A DNA stretch of 64,000 bases. Source: Acidovorax sp. GW101-3H11. GTDB lineage: Bacteria > Pseudomonadota > Gammaproteobacteria > Burkholderiales > Burkholderiaceae_C. Positions 34,702-45,744 of this stretch are shown piece by piece. The stretch's first letter is position 1. The number at the start of each line of letters is the position of its first letter. The DNA lies in NCBI RefSeq assembly GCF_001633105.1, contig NZ_LUKZ01000012.1, positions 257,638 to 321,637 of the forward strand, given 5' to 3'. The notes beneath the pieces are model-generated. The model was not told the DNA's origin, did no database searches, and saw nothing but the letters and a program-made list of their open reading frames with translations. The translations under genes and the position numbers were made by a program.

Positions 34702-35430
34702 TTATTCGCCCAGGTAGGCAGCGCGCACCTTGGGGTCGTTCAGCAGCTGCTGGCCGGGGCCGGTCATGGTGATCAGGCCCGACTCCATCACATAGCCACG
34801 GTCGGCAATCGCCAGCGCACGGCTCGCGTTCTGCTCCACCAGCACGATGGTCACGCCCAGGGCGTACACGTCGCGCACCACTTCAAAGATCTTGTCCACC
34901 ATGATGGGCGAGAGGCCCATGGAAGGTTCGTCCAGCAGCAGCACCTTGGGCTGGCTCATCAACGCGCGGCCCATGGCCAGCATCTGCTGCTCGCCGCCGG
35001 ACATGGTGCCGGCCAGCTGGTCCTTGCGCTCGCGCAGGCGCGGGAAGATGGTGAACATCTTCTCGATGTCGGCCAGGATGCCCGCCTTGTCCTTGCGGAT
35101 GTAGGCGCCCATCTGCAGGTTCTCGGTGATGGTCATGCGCGCGAACACGCCACGGCCTTCCGGCACCATCACCAGGCCCTCTTTGACCAAGTCCCAGGCG
35201 CCCTTGCCCTTGATGCTCTTGCCCAGGTATTCGATGTTGCCATCGTTCATGCTCAGGGTGCCGGTGATGGCCTTCATGGTGGTGGTCTTGCCCGCACCGT
35301 TGGAGCCGATCAGCGAGACCAGCTCGCCTTCGCGCACTTCGAAGTCCACGCCCTTGACGGCCTGGATACCGCCGTAGGCCACCTTCAGGCCCTTGACCTG
35401 CAGCAGTACCTTGTTGGATTTTTCGGCCAT
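34702..35430 (-). CDS. livF: branched-chain amino acid ABC transporter ATPase LivF
   Basis: One of two nucleotide-binding subunits that power Leu/Ile/Val (or related amide/amino acid) uptake; 242 residues. Walker A IGSNGAGKTT, signature TMSGGEQQMLAMGRAL, Walker B KVLLLDEPSMGLSP, and the LivF-type EGRGVFARMTITENL. ATG 35430 is used, with GGAGG about nine bases upstream; a TTG two codons earlier is less likely. Last gene of livHMGF, two bases after livG. Confidence 0.94.
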   Translation of the reverse strand: MAEKSNKVLLQVKGLKVAYGGIQAVKGVDFEVREGELVSLIGSNGAGKTTTMKAITGTLSMNDGNIEYLGKSIKGKGAWDLVKEGLVMVPEGRGVFARMTITENLQMGAYIRKDKAGILADIEKMFTIFPRLRERKDQLAGTMSGGEQQMLAMGRALMSQPKVLLLDEPSMGLSPIMVDKIFEVVRDVYALGVTIVLVEQNASRALAIADRGYVMESGLITMTGPGQQLLNDPKVRAAYLGE

Positions 35431-35432
35431 TC

Positions 35433-36215
35433 TCAATGTCCTCCGGTGCCCAGATAGGCCTCAATCACTTTTTCGTTCTTCTGCACTTCGGCAGGGTTGC
35501 CTTCGGCGATCTGCTTGCCGTAGTCGAGCACGGTCACGCGGTCGCACAGGCCCATCACCAGCTTCACATCGTGTTCGATGAGCAGGATGGTGCGGTTGTC
35601 GTTGCGGATGCGGTCGATCAGCTCGCGCAGCTGCACCTTTTCGGTGGCGTTCATGCCGGCGGCGGGTTCGTCCAGCGCAATCAGTTGCGGATCGGTGGCC
35701 AGGGCGCGGGCGATTTCGAGGCGGCGCTGGTCGCCATAGCTCAGCGTACGCGCCTTGTAGTCGGCAAACTTGCCAATGCCCACATAGTCCAGCAGCTCCT
35801 GGGCACGCTTGGCAATGGCGGCTTCTTCGGCCTTGAAGCCCTTGGTGCGGAACACCGCGCCAAACAGGCCGGAGCCGGTGCGGATGTGGCGGCCGACCAT
35901 CACGTTCTCCAGCGCCGTCATTTCGGCAAACAGGCGAATGTTCTGGAAGGTGCGCGCAATACCGGCCTTGGCCACTTCGTGCACGGCCGTGGGTTCGTAG
36001 GGCTTGCCCGCCAGTTCGAAGGTGCCCGCGTCGGGGGTGTACAGGCCGGTGATCACGTTGAAGAACGTGGTCTTGCCCGCGCCGTTGGGACCGATCAGGC
36101 CATAGACCTGGCCGCGCTTGATGGTGATGCCCACGTCGGACAGGGCCTGCAGGCCGCCGAAGCGCTTGGAAATACCGGCGACCTTCAGCACCACTTCATT
36201 GGATTTCTCTGTCAT
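35433..36215 (-). CDS. livG: branched-chain amino acid ABC transporter ATPase LivG
   Basis: Partner ATPase of LivF, 260 residues. Walker A IGPNGAGKTTFFNVITG, the LivG hallmark ARTFQNIRLFAEMTALENVMVG, signature LSYGDQRRLEIARAL, Walker B LIALDEPAAGMN, and switch His in IEHDVKLVMGLCD. Lies between livM and livF in a compact operon. Confidence 0.95.
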   Translation of the reverse strand: MTEKSNEVVLKVAGISKRFGGLQALSDVGITIKRGQVYGLIGPNGAGKTTFFNVITGLYTPDAGTFELAGKPYEPTAVHEVAKAGIARTFQNIRLFAEMTALENVMVGRHIRTGSGLFGAVFRTKGFKAEEAAIAKRAQELLDYVGIGKFADYKARTLSYGDQRRLEIARALATDPQLIALDEPAAGMNATEKVQLRELIDRIRNDNRTILLIEHDVKLVMGLCDRVTVLDYGKQIAEGNPAEVQKNEKVIEAYLGTGGH

Positions 36216-36240
36216 TGCTAACTTTCGGTGGTGTTCTGCT

Positions 36241-37317
36241 TCAGGTCTTCTGCGTCAGGCTCTTGCCGTGCTCAGGCGACGGCCACAGACCACGGGGGCG
36301 CAGCAGCATGATGATGATCATGGCCAAGGCAATCAGCAGCTGGCGCAGGATGGCGGAGTCCAGGCGACCGTCCGTCATGGCCTGCAGCGGGCCCGCCACA
36401 TAGCGCAGCACTTCGGGCAGGGCCGACAGCAGCACGGCGCCCAGGATCACGCCGGGGATGTGGCCGATACCGCCCAGCACCACCATGGCGACGATCATGA
36501 CCGACTCCATCAGGCTGAAGGACTCGGGCGACACGAAGCCCTGGAAGGCACCGAACATCGCACCCGACACACCACCGAACGAAGCGCCCATGCCAAAGGC
36601 CAGCAGCTTCATGTTGCGGGTGTTGATGCCCATGGCCTTGGCGGCGATTTCGTCTTCACGGATGGCCATCCAGGCGCGGCCGATGCGCGAATCCTGCAGG
36701 CGATAGCAGATGATCACGGAGACCACCACCAGCACCAGGAACAGGTAGTAATAGAGCGTGACGGAGTTGATATCGAAGCCGAACACCTCCAGGCGCTTGC
36801 CCAGGTCCAGGCCAAAGACCTTGACCGAGTCGATCTGGCCCAGGCCCTTGGGGCCGTTGGTCAGGTTGACGGGGTGGTCCAGGTTGTTCAGGAAGATGCG
36901 GATGATTTCGCCGAAGCCCAGCGTCACGATGGCCAGGTAGTCCCCGCGCAGCTTGAGCGTCGGCGCCCCGAGCATGGCGCCGAAGAACGCCGCCAATAGC
37001 GCCGCCACCGGTATCACGATCCACAGCGAGGTGTGCAGCCCGTTGGGGAACATGGCGGCAAACGCCGCAAAGTTGTCCGCAAGGTGCGGCGAGGCCATCA
37101 AGGCAAACAGGTAGGCGCCCACGGCGTAGAACGCCACGTAGCCCAGGTCGAGCAGGCCGGCGTAGCCGACCACGATGTTCAGGCCCAGGGCCAGCAGCAC
37201 ATACAGCAGGGCCAGGTCGGCAATGCGCACCCAGGCGTTGCCGAAGGATTGCAGGATCAGCGGCAGCACCAGCAGCGCGACGGCGCCGATGATCCAGTTG
37301 GTTTTGGTGTTCTTCAT
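36241..37317 (-). CDS. livM: branched-chain amino acid ABC transporter permease LivM
   Basis: Inner-membrane permease, 358 residues, about nine or ten helices. LLYVLLALGLNIVVGYAGLLDLGYVAFYAVGAY and the ATPase-coupling EDEIAAKAMGINTRNMKLLAFGMGA loop are LivM hallmarks. ATG 37317 has GAGGAG about nine bases upstream; the longer frame to 37356 lacks support. Confidence 0.94.
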   Translation of the reverse strand: MKNTKTNWIIGAVALLVLPLILQSFGNAWVRIADLALLYVLLALGLNIVVGYAGLLDLGYVAFYAVGAYLFALMASPHLADNFAAFAAMFPNGLHTSLWIVIPVAALLAAFFGAMLGAPTLKLRGDYLAIVTLGFGEIIRIFLNNLDHPVNLTNGPKGLGQIDSVKVFGLDLGKRLEVFGFDINSVTLYYYLFLVLVVVSVIICYRLQDSRIGRAWMAIREDEIAAKAMGINTRNMKLLAFGMGASFGGVSGAMFGAFQGFVSPESFSLMESVMIVAMVVLGGIGHIPGVILGAVLLSALPEVLRYVAGPLQAMTDGRLDSAILRQLLIALAMIIIMLLRPRGLWPSPEHGKSLTQKT

Positions 37318-37330
37318 GGTGTGAGGCTCC

Positions 37331-38260
37331 TCAGGCGCGATCCGCCACACGCTCACCCAGCAGGCCCGAGGGGCGCAGCGTCAGGATGATGATGAGCACG
37401 ATGAACGCAAAGATGTCGGTGTAGTGGCTGCCCAGCAGTCCGCCCGTGAGCGTGCCGATGTAGCCCGAGCCGATGGCTTCGATGAGGCCCAGCAAAATGC
37501 CGCCCACCACCGCACCGGCCAGGTTGCCGATGCCACCGAACACGGCCGCCGTGAAGGCCTTGAGACCCGGCAGGAAACCCATGGTGTGCTGGGCCGTGCC
37601 GTAGTTGGATGCATACATGATGCCGGCGATGGCCGCCAGCACGGCGCCGATGATGAAGGTGGCCGAGATCACCATGTCGGGCTTCACGCCCATCAGGGAC
37701 GCCACACGGGGATTTTCTGCCGTGGCCCGCATGGCGCGGCCCAGGTTGGTGTGGTTGACCAGGTAGACCAGCGAGGCCAGGGCCACCGCCGTCACGCCCA
37801 GGATCAGGATCTGCGTGGGGGTGATGAAAGCGCCACCGATCTCAAACGGCGAGCTGGGCAGCATCGTCGGATAAGGTTTGTAGTTGGGCTTCCAGATGAT
37901 CATGGCCAGCGTCTGCAGCAGGATCGACATGCCGATGGCAGTGATCAGCGGCGCCAGGCGTGGACTGCTGCGCAGGGGGCGGTAGGCCACTTTTTCGATC
38001 ACGAAGTTGAGGGTTGCAGCGACCACGCAGGCAATGATGGTAGCGAGCAGCAGGATGACCCAGCCGGGGGCGCCGGGCATTGCGCCCTGCATCATTCCTA
38101 TACAACTCCAGCTGGTGAGAGCCCCGATCATGAGCACCTCGCCGTGGGCGAAATTGATGAGTTGAATAATGCCGTACACCATCGTGTAGCCCAAGGCTAT
38201 CAAGGCGTACATGCTGCCGAGAACCAGACCGTTGATGATCTGTTGCAGCAAAATGTCCAT
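37331..38260 (-). CDS. livH: branched-chain amino acid ABC transporter permease LivH
   Basis: Second permease, 309 residues, about eight helices. LQQIINGLVLGSMYALIALGYTMVYGII and NFAHGEVLMIGA open it, and the EAA-like loop RAMRATAENPRVASLMGVKPD contacts LivG/F. ATG 38260 follows AAGGA at eight bases. First gene of the operon; no substrate-binding protein gene lies beside it, and a leader terminator lies about 80 bases upstream. Confidence 0.94.
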   Translation of the reverse strand: MDILLQQIINGLVLGSMYALIALGYTMVYGIIQLINFAHGEVLMIGALTSWSCIGMMQGAMPGAPGWVILLLATIIACVVAATLNFVIEKVAYRPLRSSPRLAPLITAIGMSILLQTLAMIIWKPNYKPYPTMLPSSPFEIGGAFITPTQILILGVTAVALASLVYLVNHTNLGRAMRATAENPRVASLMGVKPDMVISATFIIGAVLAAIAGIMYASNYGTAQHTMGFLPGLKAFTAAVFGGIGNLAGAVVGGILLGLIEAIGSGYIGTLTGGLLGSHYTDIFAFIVLIIILTLRPSGLLGERVADRA

Positions 38261-38342
38261 AAGAGAAGTCCTTCGTTTGTGACGCACCCACCGCTTAGGC
38301 ACCGGAATCGGTACAGCCTTGTGGGCCCGACTGCCATCTAGC

Positions 38343-38376
38343 AAAAAACCCGCCAGGCATTCAACTGTGCGGGTTT
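38343..38376 (-). terminator. terminator-like hairpin in the livH upstream region
   Basis: On the minus strand AAACCCGC pairs with GCGGGTTT around a 15-base loop and is followed by TTTTTT. It lies 210 bases after rarA and only about 80 bases before livH, so it either ends rarA transcription or acts as an attenuator in the liv leader. Confidence 0.65.
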
Positions 38377-38588
38377 GTGGACGGGATTGTAGCGAGTAGT
38401 CTTCTCTGCCCCCACCCGCGCCGGGCGGGGTTTTCCCTCGGGTTTTCGTCCCATCAGCGCGCCACGCACTTCATAAGGAAAAATGATCCACGCAGGATCA
38501 TTGATGTGCAAACTTATTACCGCATTCATGCAAAATCAGCATAAAGCGGCAAATACACCCGGCATGGGCCCTCTCCAGGCCTGCGGCC
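38377..38588. other. rarA-livH spacer with an operator-like inverted repeat
   Basis: AATGATCC (38482-38489) and GGATCATT (38495-38502) form a perfect 8-bp inverted repeat with a five-base centre, within an AT-rich stretch (38480-38560) that probably holds the liv promoter. No credible coding ORF. Confidence 0.45.
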
Positions 38589-39968
38589 TCACCCCCCCTC
38601 GCCGGGGTCTAGGCCATCGCCCGCTGCGGCATTGCGTACACGCAACTCGCGCAATTTCTGTGCAATCTTGATTTCGAGCCCGCGCTCCACCGGCTGGTAG
38701 AAACCGGGCTCCGGCATGCCCTCGGGCAGGTAGTTTTCGCCTGCGGCAAAGCCGCCCGCTTCGTCGTGGGCGTAGCGGTAGCCCTTGCCGTAGTCGAGCT
38801 GCTTCATGAGCTGCGTGGGTGCATTGCGCAGGTGCATGGGCACGGGCCGGGTGCCGTCCTGCTTCACCCACGCGCGCGCCGCGTTGTAGGCCTTGTAGAC
38901 CGCGTTGGATTTGGGCGCCACGGCCAGGTACACCACACATTCGGCCAGCGCCAGTTCGCCCTCGGGGCTGCCCAGGCGCTCGTAGACCTCGCTCGCGTCC
39001 AGCGCCAGGCGCAGGGCGCGCGGATCGGCCAGGCCAATGTCCTCGCTGGCCATGCGCACCAGGCGGCGGGCCATGTAGCGCGGGTCGGCACCGCCGTCCA
39101 GCATGCGCACCAGCCAGTACAGCGCGGCGTCGGGGTCGGAGCCCCGCACCGACTTGTGCAGCGCGCTGATGGTGTCGTAGAACTGCTCGCCGCCCTTGTC
39201 GTAGCGGCGCATGCGCTCGCCCAGCACCTTGAGCAGCCACACGTCGGTGATTTCGGCGAGCTTTTCCTGCGCGGCCGCCATGGCCAGCGTCTCCAGCGTG
39301 TTGAGCAGGCGGCGCGCGTCGCCATCGGCGTAGGCCACCAGGCGGTCAATTGCTACGCTTTCGATAGCTGGAAAGTCTTTTTCATCGCGCGCAAGGGCCA
39401 CAATTTGCTTCAATTCCTCTTCCGACAGCGGCTGCAGCACGTAGACGGCGGCACGCGACAGCAAGGCGGAGTTGACTTCGAACGAGGGGTTCTCGGTGGT
39501 GGCGCCGATGAAGGTGAACAGGCCCGATTCGACATGGGGCAGGAAGGCGTCCTGCTGGCTTTTGTTGAAGCGGTGCACTTCATCGACAAAAACGATGGTG
39601 CGCTGCGATTCGTGAATGAGCGAGCCCTGCGGTCCCGCGTGCAGCCCGTCGCGCGCGGCCTGGGCCTTCTCCACGGCCTCGCGGATGTCCTTGACCCCGC
39701 CCAGCACGGCGCTGATGCTGATGAACTGCGCATCGAACGCATCGGCCATCAAGCGCGCGATGGTGGTCTTGCCCACGCCCGGCGGGCCCCAGAGGATGCA
39801 GCTGTGCGGGCGTCCCGATTCAAACGCGAGCCTGAGCGGCATGCCCGGGCCCAGCACATGCTGCTGGCCAATCACCTCGCCCAAGGTGCGGGGCCGCAGG
39901 CGCTCGGCCAGGGGCTGGTGGGTGGAGGCCTGCGCCGCTGGGGAGGTGGAGGCACTGCGTGTGGCCAT
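38589..39968 (-). CDS. rarA: replication-associated recombination protein A (MgsA/RarA AAA+ ATPase)
   Basis: Clamp-loader-like AAA+ protein acting at stalled replication forks. From ATG 39968 it has 459 residues. Walker [10 protein letters not shown] (61-69), Walker [15 protein letters not shown], sensor 1 [12 protein letters not shown], and the tetramerisation part with [14 protein letters not shown] and [24 protein letters not shown] 40007 would add 13 residues with little resemblance to the family. A mini-palindrome lies within the gene. Confidence 0.94.
   Translation of the reverse strand: MATRSASTSPAAQASTHQPLAERLRPRTLGEVIGQQHVLGPGMPLRLAFESGRPHSCILWGPPGVGKTTIARLMADAFDAQFISISAVLGGVKDIREAVEKAQAARDGLHAGPQGSLIHESQRTIVFVDEVHRFNKSQQDAFLPHVESGLFTFIGATTENPSFEVNSALLSRAAVYVLQPLSEEELKQIVALARDEKDFPAIESVAIDRLVAYADGDARRLLNTLETLAMAAAQEKLAEITDVWLLKVLGERMRRYDKGGEQFYDTISALHKSVRGSDPDAALYWLVRMLDGGADPRYMARRLVRMASEDIGLADPRALRLALDASEVYERLGSPEGELALAECVVYLAVAPKSNAVYKAYNAARAWVKQDGTRPVPMHLRNAPTQLMKQLDYGKGYRYAHDEAGGFAAGENYLPEGMPEPGFYQPVERGLEIKIAQKLRELRVRNAAAGDGLDPGEGG
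39352..39368. repeat. dispersed mini-palindrome, copy 5 (inside rarA)
   Basis: GCTA and TAGC arms, 17 bases, in frame within rarA, where it encodes part of an Ala-Ile-Glu-Ser-Val-Ala segment. Confidence 0.55.
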
Positions 39969-40042
39969 GGTGGAGTCGGTCCTGTCTACATCACGCTTAT
40001 CAGGCAAAACTGCCCTTTGCGCCTGACCAGCTTGCGCTGGTA

Positions 40043-40059
40043 GCTATACTATTTATAGC
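40043..40059. repeat. dispersed mini-palindrome, copy 6
   Basis: GCTATA and TATAGC arms around CTATT, 17 bases, between rarA and lolA just after the lolA stop. Confidence 0.7.
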
Positions 40060-40062
40060 AAA

Positions 40063-40695
40063 TCACTGCTTCACCACGTCCGCCCCGGCAGGCGGCTTGA
40101 ACTGGAAGCTGCTGGCGGGCAACGCCGCATTGGCCTGCATGCCGGTAAAGCGGATGAGCGAGCGCTGGCTAAAGCTGTCCAGGATATCGAGCGCCGTCAG
40201 CTGTTCGCCCGCAAAACCCACACGCACGCTCTTGAGCTGGCCGTCCTTGGCCTTGGGGCTGGCCAGCACCCACTGCAGGCCGTCCGCATCGGGGGCGGCC
40301 TCCAGCGTGAATTCGGCCTTGAGCGCCGACAAGTCTGGCGCCGACGCCAACAGCGCAGCGGGCGTGCTGCCCAGCGCCTGCGACTGGGAGCGCTGCGTGA
40401 CCTGGTTCAGGTCTACGTCGTACAGCCACAGCGTTTGCCCGTCGGCCACGATGGTCTGCTCAAAAGGCTTCTTGTAGACGAACTTGAAACGCCCGGGGCG
40501 CTGGAATTCGAAGCTGCCGCTTGACTGCTTGGTGCGCGCGGTCTGGCCCTCTTTCGGGGGCGAGGTCACGGTCTGGGTGAAGTCAGCCTTGCCCGTCTGG
40601 GTGCCTTTCATGAAGGATTCCAGGCTTTTCAGGCCGTCAGCGCTTGCTGCGCTTGCCGCAGCAGCTATCAAAATTGCAGTAGCGATCTTTTTCAA
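40063..40695 (-). CDS. lolA: outer-membrane lipoprotein carrier protein LolA
   Basis: Periplasmic chaperone that carries lipoproteins from LolCDE to LolB. From TTG 40695 it has 210 residues: signal peptide KKIATAILIAAAASAASA, then FMKGTQTGKADFTQTV, GSFEFQRPGRFKFVYKKPFEQTIVADG and LWLYDVDLNQVTQRS, the LolA pattern. TTG is chosen because CAGGAG lies six bases before it and the signal peptide starts there. ATG 40743 overlaps the ftsK stop as ATGA and would add 16 residues. The signal-peptide coding region includes a mini-palindrome. Confidence 0.9.
   Translation of the reverse strand: MKKIATAILIAAAASAASADGLKSLESFMKGTQTGKADFTQTVTSPPKEGQTARTKQSSGSFEFQRPGRFKFVYKKPFEQTIVADGQTLWLYDVDLNQVTQRSQSQALGSTPAALLASAPDLSALKAEFTLEAAPDADGLQWVLASPKAKDGQLKSVRVGFAGEQLTALDILDSFSQRSLIRFTGMQANAALPASSFQFKPPAGADVVKQ
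40664..40683. repeat. dispersed mini-palindrome, copy 7 (inside lolA signal sequence)
   Basis: GCTA and TAGC ends of a 20-base imperfect palindrome, in frame in the hydrophobic core of the LolA signal peptide. Confidence 0.5.
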
Positions 40696-40739
40696 CAGAA
40701 ACTCCTGTGGGGTGCGGGCCGGGCGTGCCGCCCGGTCCT

Positions 40740-43076
40740 TCATTCGCTGCGGTTGGGTACCAGCACTTCGCGCTGGCCGCTGGCCGTGAGGCCGCTGACC
40801 AACCCGGCTTTCTCCATGTCTTCCAGCAGCCGCGCCGAGCGGTTGTAGCCAATGCGCAGCTTGCGCTGCACGTACGAGATGCTGGCCTTGCGGTCCTTGA
40901 GCACCACTTCGACGGCCTGGTCGTACATGGGGTCCTTCTCGCCGCCTTCACCACCAGCGCCGTCCCCTGACAGATCGCCGTCACCATCCACAGTTCCGCC
41001 TTCGAGCACACCCTCGATGTAGTCCGGCTCCCCTTGTTCCTTGAGGTAGCTGACGACACGGTGTACTTCTTCGTCCGACACAAAGGCGCCATGCACCCGG
41101 ATCGGCAGGCCCGTGCCGCTGGCCATGTAGAGCATGTCGCCCATGCCCAGCAGCGCCTCGGCGCCCATCTGGTCGAGGATGGTGCGGCTGTCGATCTTGG
41201 AGCCCACCGAGAACGCGATACGGGTGGGGATGTTGGCCTTGATCAGGCCGGTGATCACGTCCACGCTGGGGCGCTGGGTGGCCAGGATCAGGTGGATACC
41301 CGCCGCACGCGCCTTCTGCGCCAGGCGGGCGATGAGTTCTTCGATCTTCTTGCCCACCACCATCATCAGGTCGGCCAGCTCGTCGATGATGACCACGATG
41401 TGCGGCAGGCGCTGCAGCGGCTCGGGCTCCTCGGGCGTCAGGCTGAAGGGGTTGTAGATGAACTCCTCGCGCGCCTTGGCTTCGTCGATCTTGACGTTGT
41501 AGCCCGCCAAATTTCGCACGCCCAACTTGGACATGAGCTTGTAGCGGCGCTCCATCTCGGCCACGCACCAGTTCAGGCCGTGGGCGGCCTGCTTCATGTC
41601 GGTGACCACGGGCGCCAGCAGGTGCGGAATGCCTTCGTAGACCGACATTTCCAGCATCTTGGGGTCGATCATCAACAGGCGCACATCCCGCGCCTCGGCC
41701 TTGTACAAGAGCGACAGGATCATGGCGTTGATCCCCACCGACTTGCCCGAGCCCGTGGTACCGGCCACCAGCACGTGCGGCATCTTGGCCAGGTCGGCCA
41801 CCACCGGGTTGCCCACGATGTCCTTACCCAGGCCCATGGTGAGCATGCTCTTGGCCTCGTGGTAGACCTGCGAGCCGAGGATCTCGGACAGGCGGATCGA
41901 CTGGCGCTTGGCATTGGGCAGCTCCAGCGCCATGTAGTTCTTGCCGGGGATGGTCTCCACCACGCGGATGGACACCAGGCTCAGCGAGCGCGCCAGGTCC
42001 TTGGCCAGGCCCACGATCTGCGAGCCCTTCACGCCGGTGGCGGGCTCGATCTCGTAGCGCGTAATCACCGGGCCGGGCATGGCCGCGACCACGCGCACTT
42101 CCACGCCAAAGTCCTTGAGCTTTTTCTCGATGAGGCGGCTGGTCATCTCCAGCGTCTCGGGCGCCACGGTCTCCTGGCGCTGCTGCGGGCCATCGAGCAG
42201 GTCTACCAGGGGCAGCTTGCTGTCGGGCATCTCGGTGAACAGGGGCTTTTGCCGCTCTTTCACCACACGCGTGCTTTGGGGCACGTCCACCAGCACGGGT
42301 TCGATGATCTGGATGGGCTCGGGGTGGTGCACCTCGCTCTCGGTGCGCTCTTCCAGCACCACCACCTCGCGCTCGCGCGCGGCCTTGCGGCCCACGGCCA
42401 CGTCCTTGGCCACCTCGCGTTTTGCCAGGCGAGATTGCACCAGCGCATCGATGCGCCCCCCCAGAAACTCCGCAACATGGCCCCACGAAAAGCGGAACAC
42501 CAGCGCAGCGCCCAGCACGGCCAGCACAATGGCCAGCAGCCCCGAGCCGGTGAAACCCAGCCATTTCACACTGGCGGGCCCCGTGAGGTACCCCAGCACA
42601 CCACCGGCATGGCCCGGCAGGAAGGATTCAAACCGGTACAGCCGCGACCATTCCAGGGCCGTGCTGGAACCCATCAACACCACCAGGCCCAGCCAGAACG
42701 TGGCCCGGCGTACCAGCGGGCTGGCAGCCCCGGCCACAGCTTCGCCACCGCGCATCCAGCGCGCCAGCGACGACAACCAGGCACGCACACCCGCCGCCAC
42801 ACACAACCACACCGAAAAGCCCATCGCAAAATAGCTGCCGTCAGCCAGCCAGGCCCCCAGCCGCCCCGCCCAATTGGCCACCGCGCGCGCATCCCGCGCG
42901 CCTGAGGTGGACCAGGCCGCGTCCTGGGCCGAATAGCTGACCAGCGCCAGCAGCCAGAAAACCAGGGCCAGCAGGCCCACCAGCAGGCCAATCTCATGGC
43001 CAAAACGGGCAGCGCCCGTGCGGGGCGGCGACTTGGCCGCCGCCGATGCATTCAAGGTATTGAGGGAATAGGTCAT
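40740..43076 (-). CDS. ftsK: DNA translocase FtsK
   Basis: Septal DNA pump that clears chromosomes and activates XerCD at dif. From ATG 43076 it has 778 residues: four N-terminal transmembrane helices, a short charged linker (about 205-300), the RecA-like motor with Walker [10 protein letters not shown] (Lys445) and Walker [13 protein letters not shown], and a C-terminal gamma winged helix ([29 protein letters not shown]...) that reads KOPS. The linker is far shorter than in E. coli FtsK (1329 aa). An Asp/Gly-rich segment ([20 protein letters not shown]) precedes the gamma domain. Confidence 0.96.
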   Translation of the reverse strand: MTYSLNTLNASAAAKSPPRTGAARFGHEIGLLVGLLALVFWLLALVSYSAQDAAWSTSGARDARAVANWAGRLGAWLADGSYFAMGFSVWLCVAAGVRAWLSSLARWMRGGEAVAGAASPLVRRATFWLGLVVLMGSSTALEWSRLYRFESFLPGHAGGVLGYLTGPASVKWLGFTGSGLLAIVLAVLGAALVFRFSWGHVAEFLGGRIDALVQSRLAKREVAKDVAVGRKAAREREVVVLEERTESEVHHPEPIQIIEPVLVDVPQSTRVVKERQKPLFTEMPDSKLPLVDLLDGPQQRQETVAPETLEMTSRLIEKKLKDFGVEVRVVAAMPGPVITRYEIEPATGVKGSQIVGLAKDLARSLSLVSIRVVETIPGKNYMALELPNAKRQSIRLSEILGSQVYHEAKSMLTMGLGKDIVGNPVVADLAKMPHVLVAGTTGSGKSVGINAMILSLLYKAEARDVRLLMIDPKMLEMSVYEGIPHLLAPVVTDMKQAAHGLNWCVAEMERRYKLMSKLGVRNLAGYNVKIDEAKAREEFIYNPFSLTPEEPEPLQRLPHIVVIIDELADLMMVVGKKIEELIARLAQKARAAGIHLILATQRPSVDVITGLIKANIPTRIAFSVGSKIDSRTILDQMGAEALLGMGDMLYMASGTGLPIRVHGAFVSDEEVHRVVSYLKEQGEPDYIEGVLEGGTVDGDGDLSGDGAGGEGGEKDPMYDQAVEVVLKDRKASISYVQRKLRIGYNRSARLLEDMEKAGLVSGLTASGQREVLVPNRSE

Positions 43077-43145
43077 AAGCGTGCCGGGCGAGCTTACCCC
43101 AAGCATCCCGGGACCGTGGGCTTGGCCCGCCGCAGGGCGGTACCG

Positions 43146-44963
<1,818 letters not shown>

Positions 44964-45005
44964 TGAGTAGCAAGGCCCCCACGCTCCGCCGCTGCGCGGG
45001 TCGCT

Positions 45006-45026
45006 GCCCCCCAAGGGGGCTTTTTT
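45006..45026 (+). terminator. Rho-independent terminator of trxB
   Basis: Short GC stem GCCCCC/GGGGGC with a three-base loop, then TTTTTT, about 40 bases after the trxB stop. Confidence 0.8.
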
Positions 45027-45042
45027 GTCTTGGGGCGGCCCG

Positions 45043-45071
45043 TCGACAAAAATCGGGCAGCAGGCTATAAT
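45043..45071 (+). promoter_or_regulatory. sigma-70 promoter of rpmB-rpmG
   Basis: TCGACA (45043-45048), 17-base spacer, consensus TATAAT (45066-45071). Predicted start near 45078 gives a leader of about 150 bases before rpmB. Confidence 0.8.
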
Positions 45072-45226
45072 CTGCGGCTTTGCTGAATTCGGCCCGTTCT
45101 TGCGGTGCCTGAAACCAAGCAAATCGGGTTACCGCCACCCTTTCTGGCGAGGTGAGGCCGCAAGCCAACCCGGGAAATTGATCCCGGGACCCAGCAAACG
45201 GCCGTTAAAAGTATCGGAGTGTCCTC
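45072..45226 (+). promoter_or_regulatory. structured 5' leader of rpmB-rpmG
   Basis: The leader holds at least two hairpins: GGTGAGGC/GCCAACC-type pairing near 45151-45170, and CCCGGG (45169-45174) with CCCGGG (45183-45188) around an eight-base AT loop. A leader this long for L28/L33 could be a ribosomal-protein feedback site, but no known motif was recognised. Confidence 0.4.
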
Positions 45227-45460
45227 ATGGCACGCGTCTGCGACGTAACGGGCAAGAAGCCCATGACCGGGAACAACGTTTCCCACGCCAACAACAAAAC
45301 CAAGCGCCGGTTCCTGCCGAACCTGCAATACCGCCGTTTCTGGGTCGAGACCGAAAACCGCTGGGTTCGCCTGCGTGTTTCGAGCGCTGCCCTGCGTTTG
45401 ATCGACAAGAACGGTATCGACTCGGTGCTCGCAGACCTGCGTGCCCGTGGCCAGGCTTAA
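45227..45460 (+). CDS. rpmB: 50S ribosomal protein L28
   Basis: A 77-residue ribosomal protein: [29 protein letters not shown] opening (seen in parts), [17 protein letters not shown], and [15 protein letters not shown]. It lacks the paired zinc cysteines of C+ forms. Twelve bases upstream of rpmG, the usual partner. Confidence 0.98.
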   Translation: MARVCDVTGKKPMTGNNVSHANNKTKRRFLPNLQYRRFWVETENRWVRLRVSSAALRLIDKNGIDSVLADLRARGQA

Positions 45461-45471
45461 GGAGTAGCACC

Positions 45472-45642
45472 ATGGCAAGCAAAGGCGGACGCGACAAGAT
45501 CAAGCTGGTGTCCTCGGCGGACACCGGTCACTTCTACACCACCACCAAGAACAAGAAGACGATGCCTGAAAAGATGTCGATCATGAAGTTCGACCCCAAG
45601 GCTCGCAAGCACGTCGAGTACAAGGAAGCCAAGCTGAAGTAA
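45472..45642 (+). CDS. rpmG: 50S ribosomal protein L33
   Basis: A 56-residue protein: [24 protein letters not shown] and [23 protein letters not shown] match L33. No CxxC pairs, so it is the zinc-independent (C-) form. AGGAG lies before ATG 45472. A strong terminator follows. Confidence 0.98.
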   Translation: MASKGGRDKIKLVSSADTGHFYTTTKNKKTMPEKMSIMKFDPKARKHVEYKEAKLK

Positions 45643-45660
45643 TTCGGCGCCGCTCCCTCC

Positions 45661-45688
45661 AAAAACCGCCCTTTCAGGGCGGTTTTTT
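45661..45688 (+). terminator. Rho-independent terminator of rpmB-rpmG, also usable by the MocR gene
   Basis: AAAAACCGCCC/GGGCGGTTTTT stem with a five-base loop, then a T-run on the plus strand; the minus strand also ends in TTTTT, so it can serve the convergent regulator gene. Confidence 0.93.
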
Positions 45689-45744
45689 TATGCCTGCAGC
45701 AACAGCAACAACGACCTGCCTTCGGGCGGGCGACCTCAGCAACT

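Noticed and set aside
38338-38529. 63-codon frame before livH as a leader peptide
   Set aside because: No run of Leu, Ile or Val codons and no ribosome site; it runs through the terminator.
41034-42905. 623-codon open frame on the plus strand opposite ftsK
   Set aside because: Antisense shadow of ftsK with His/Gln-rich low-complexity composition.
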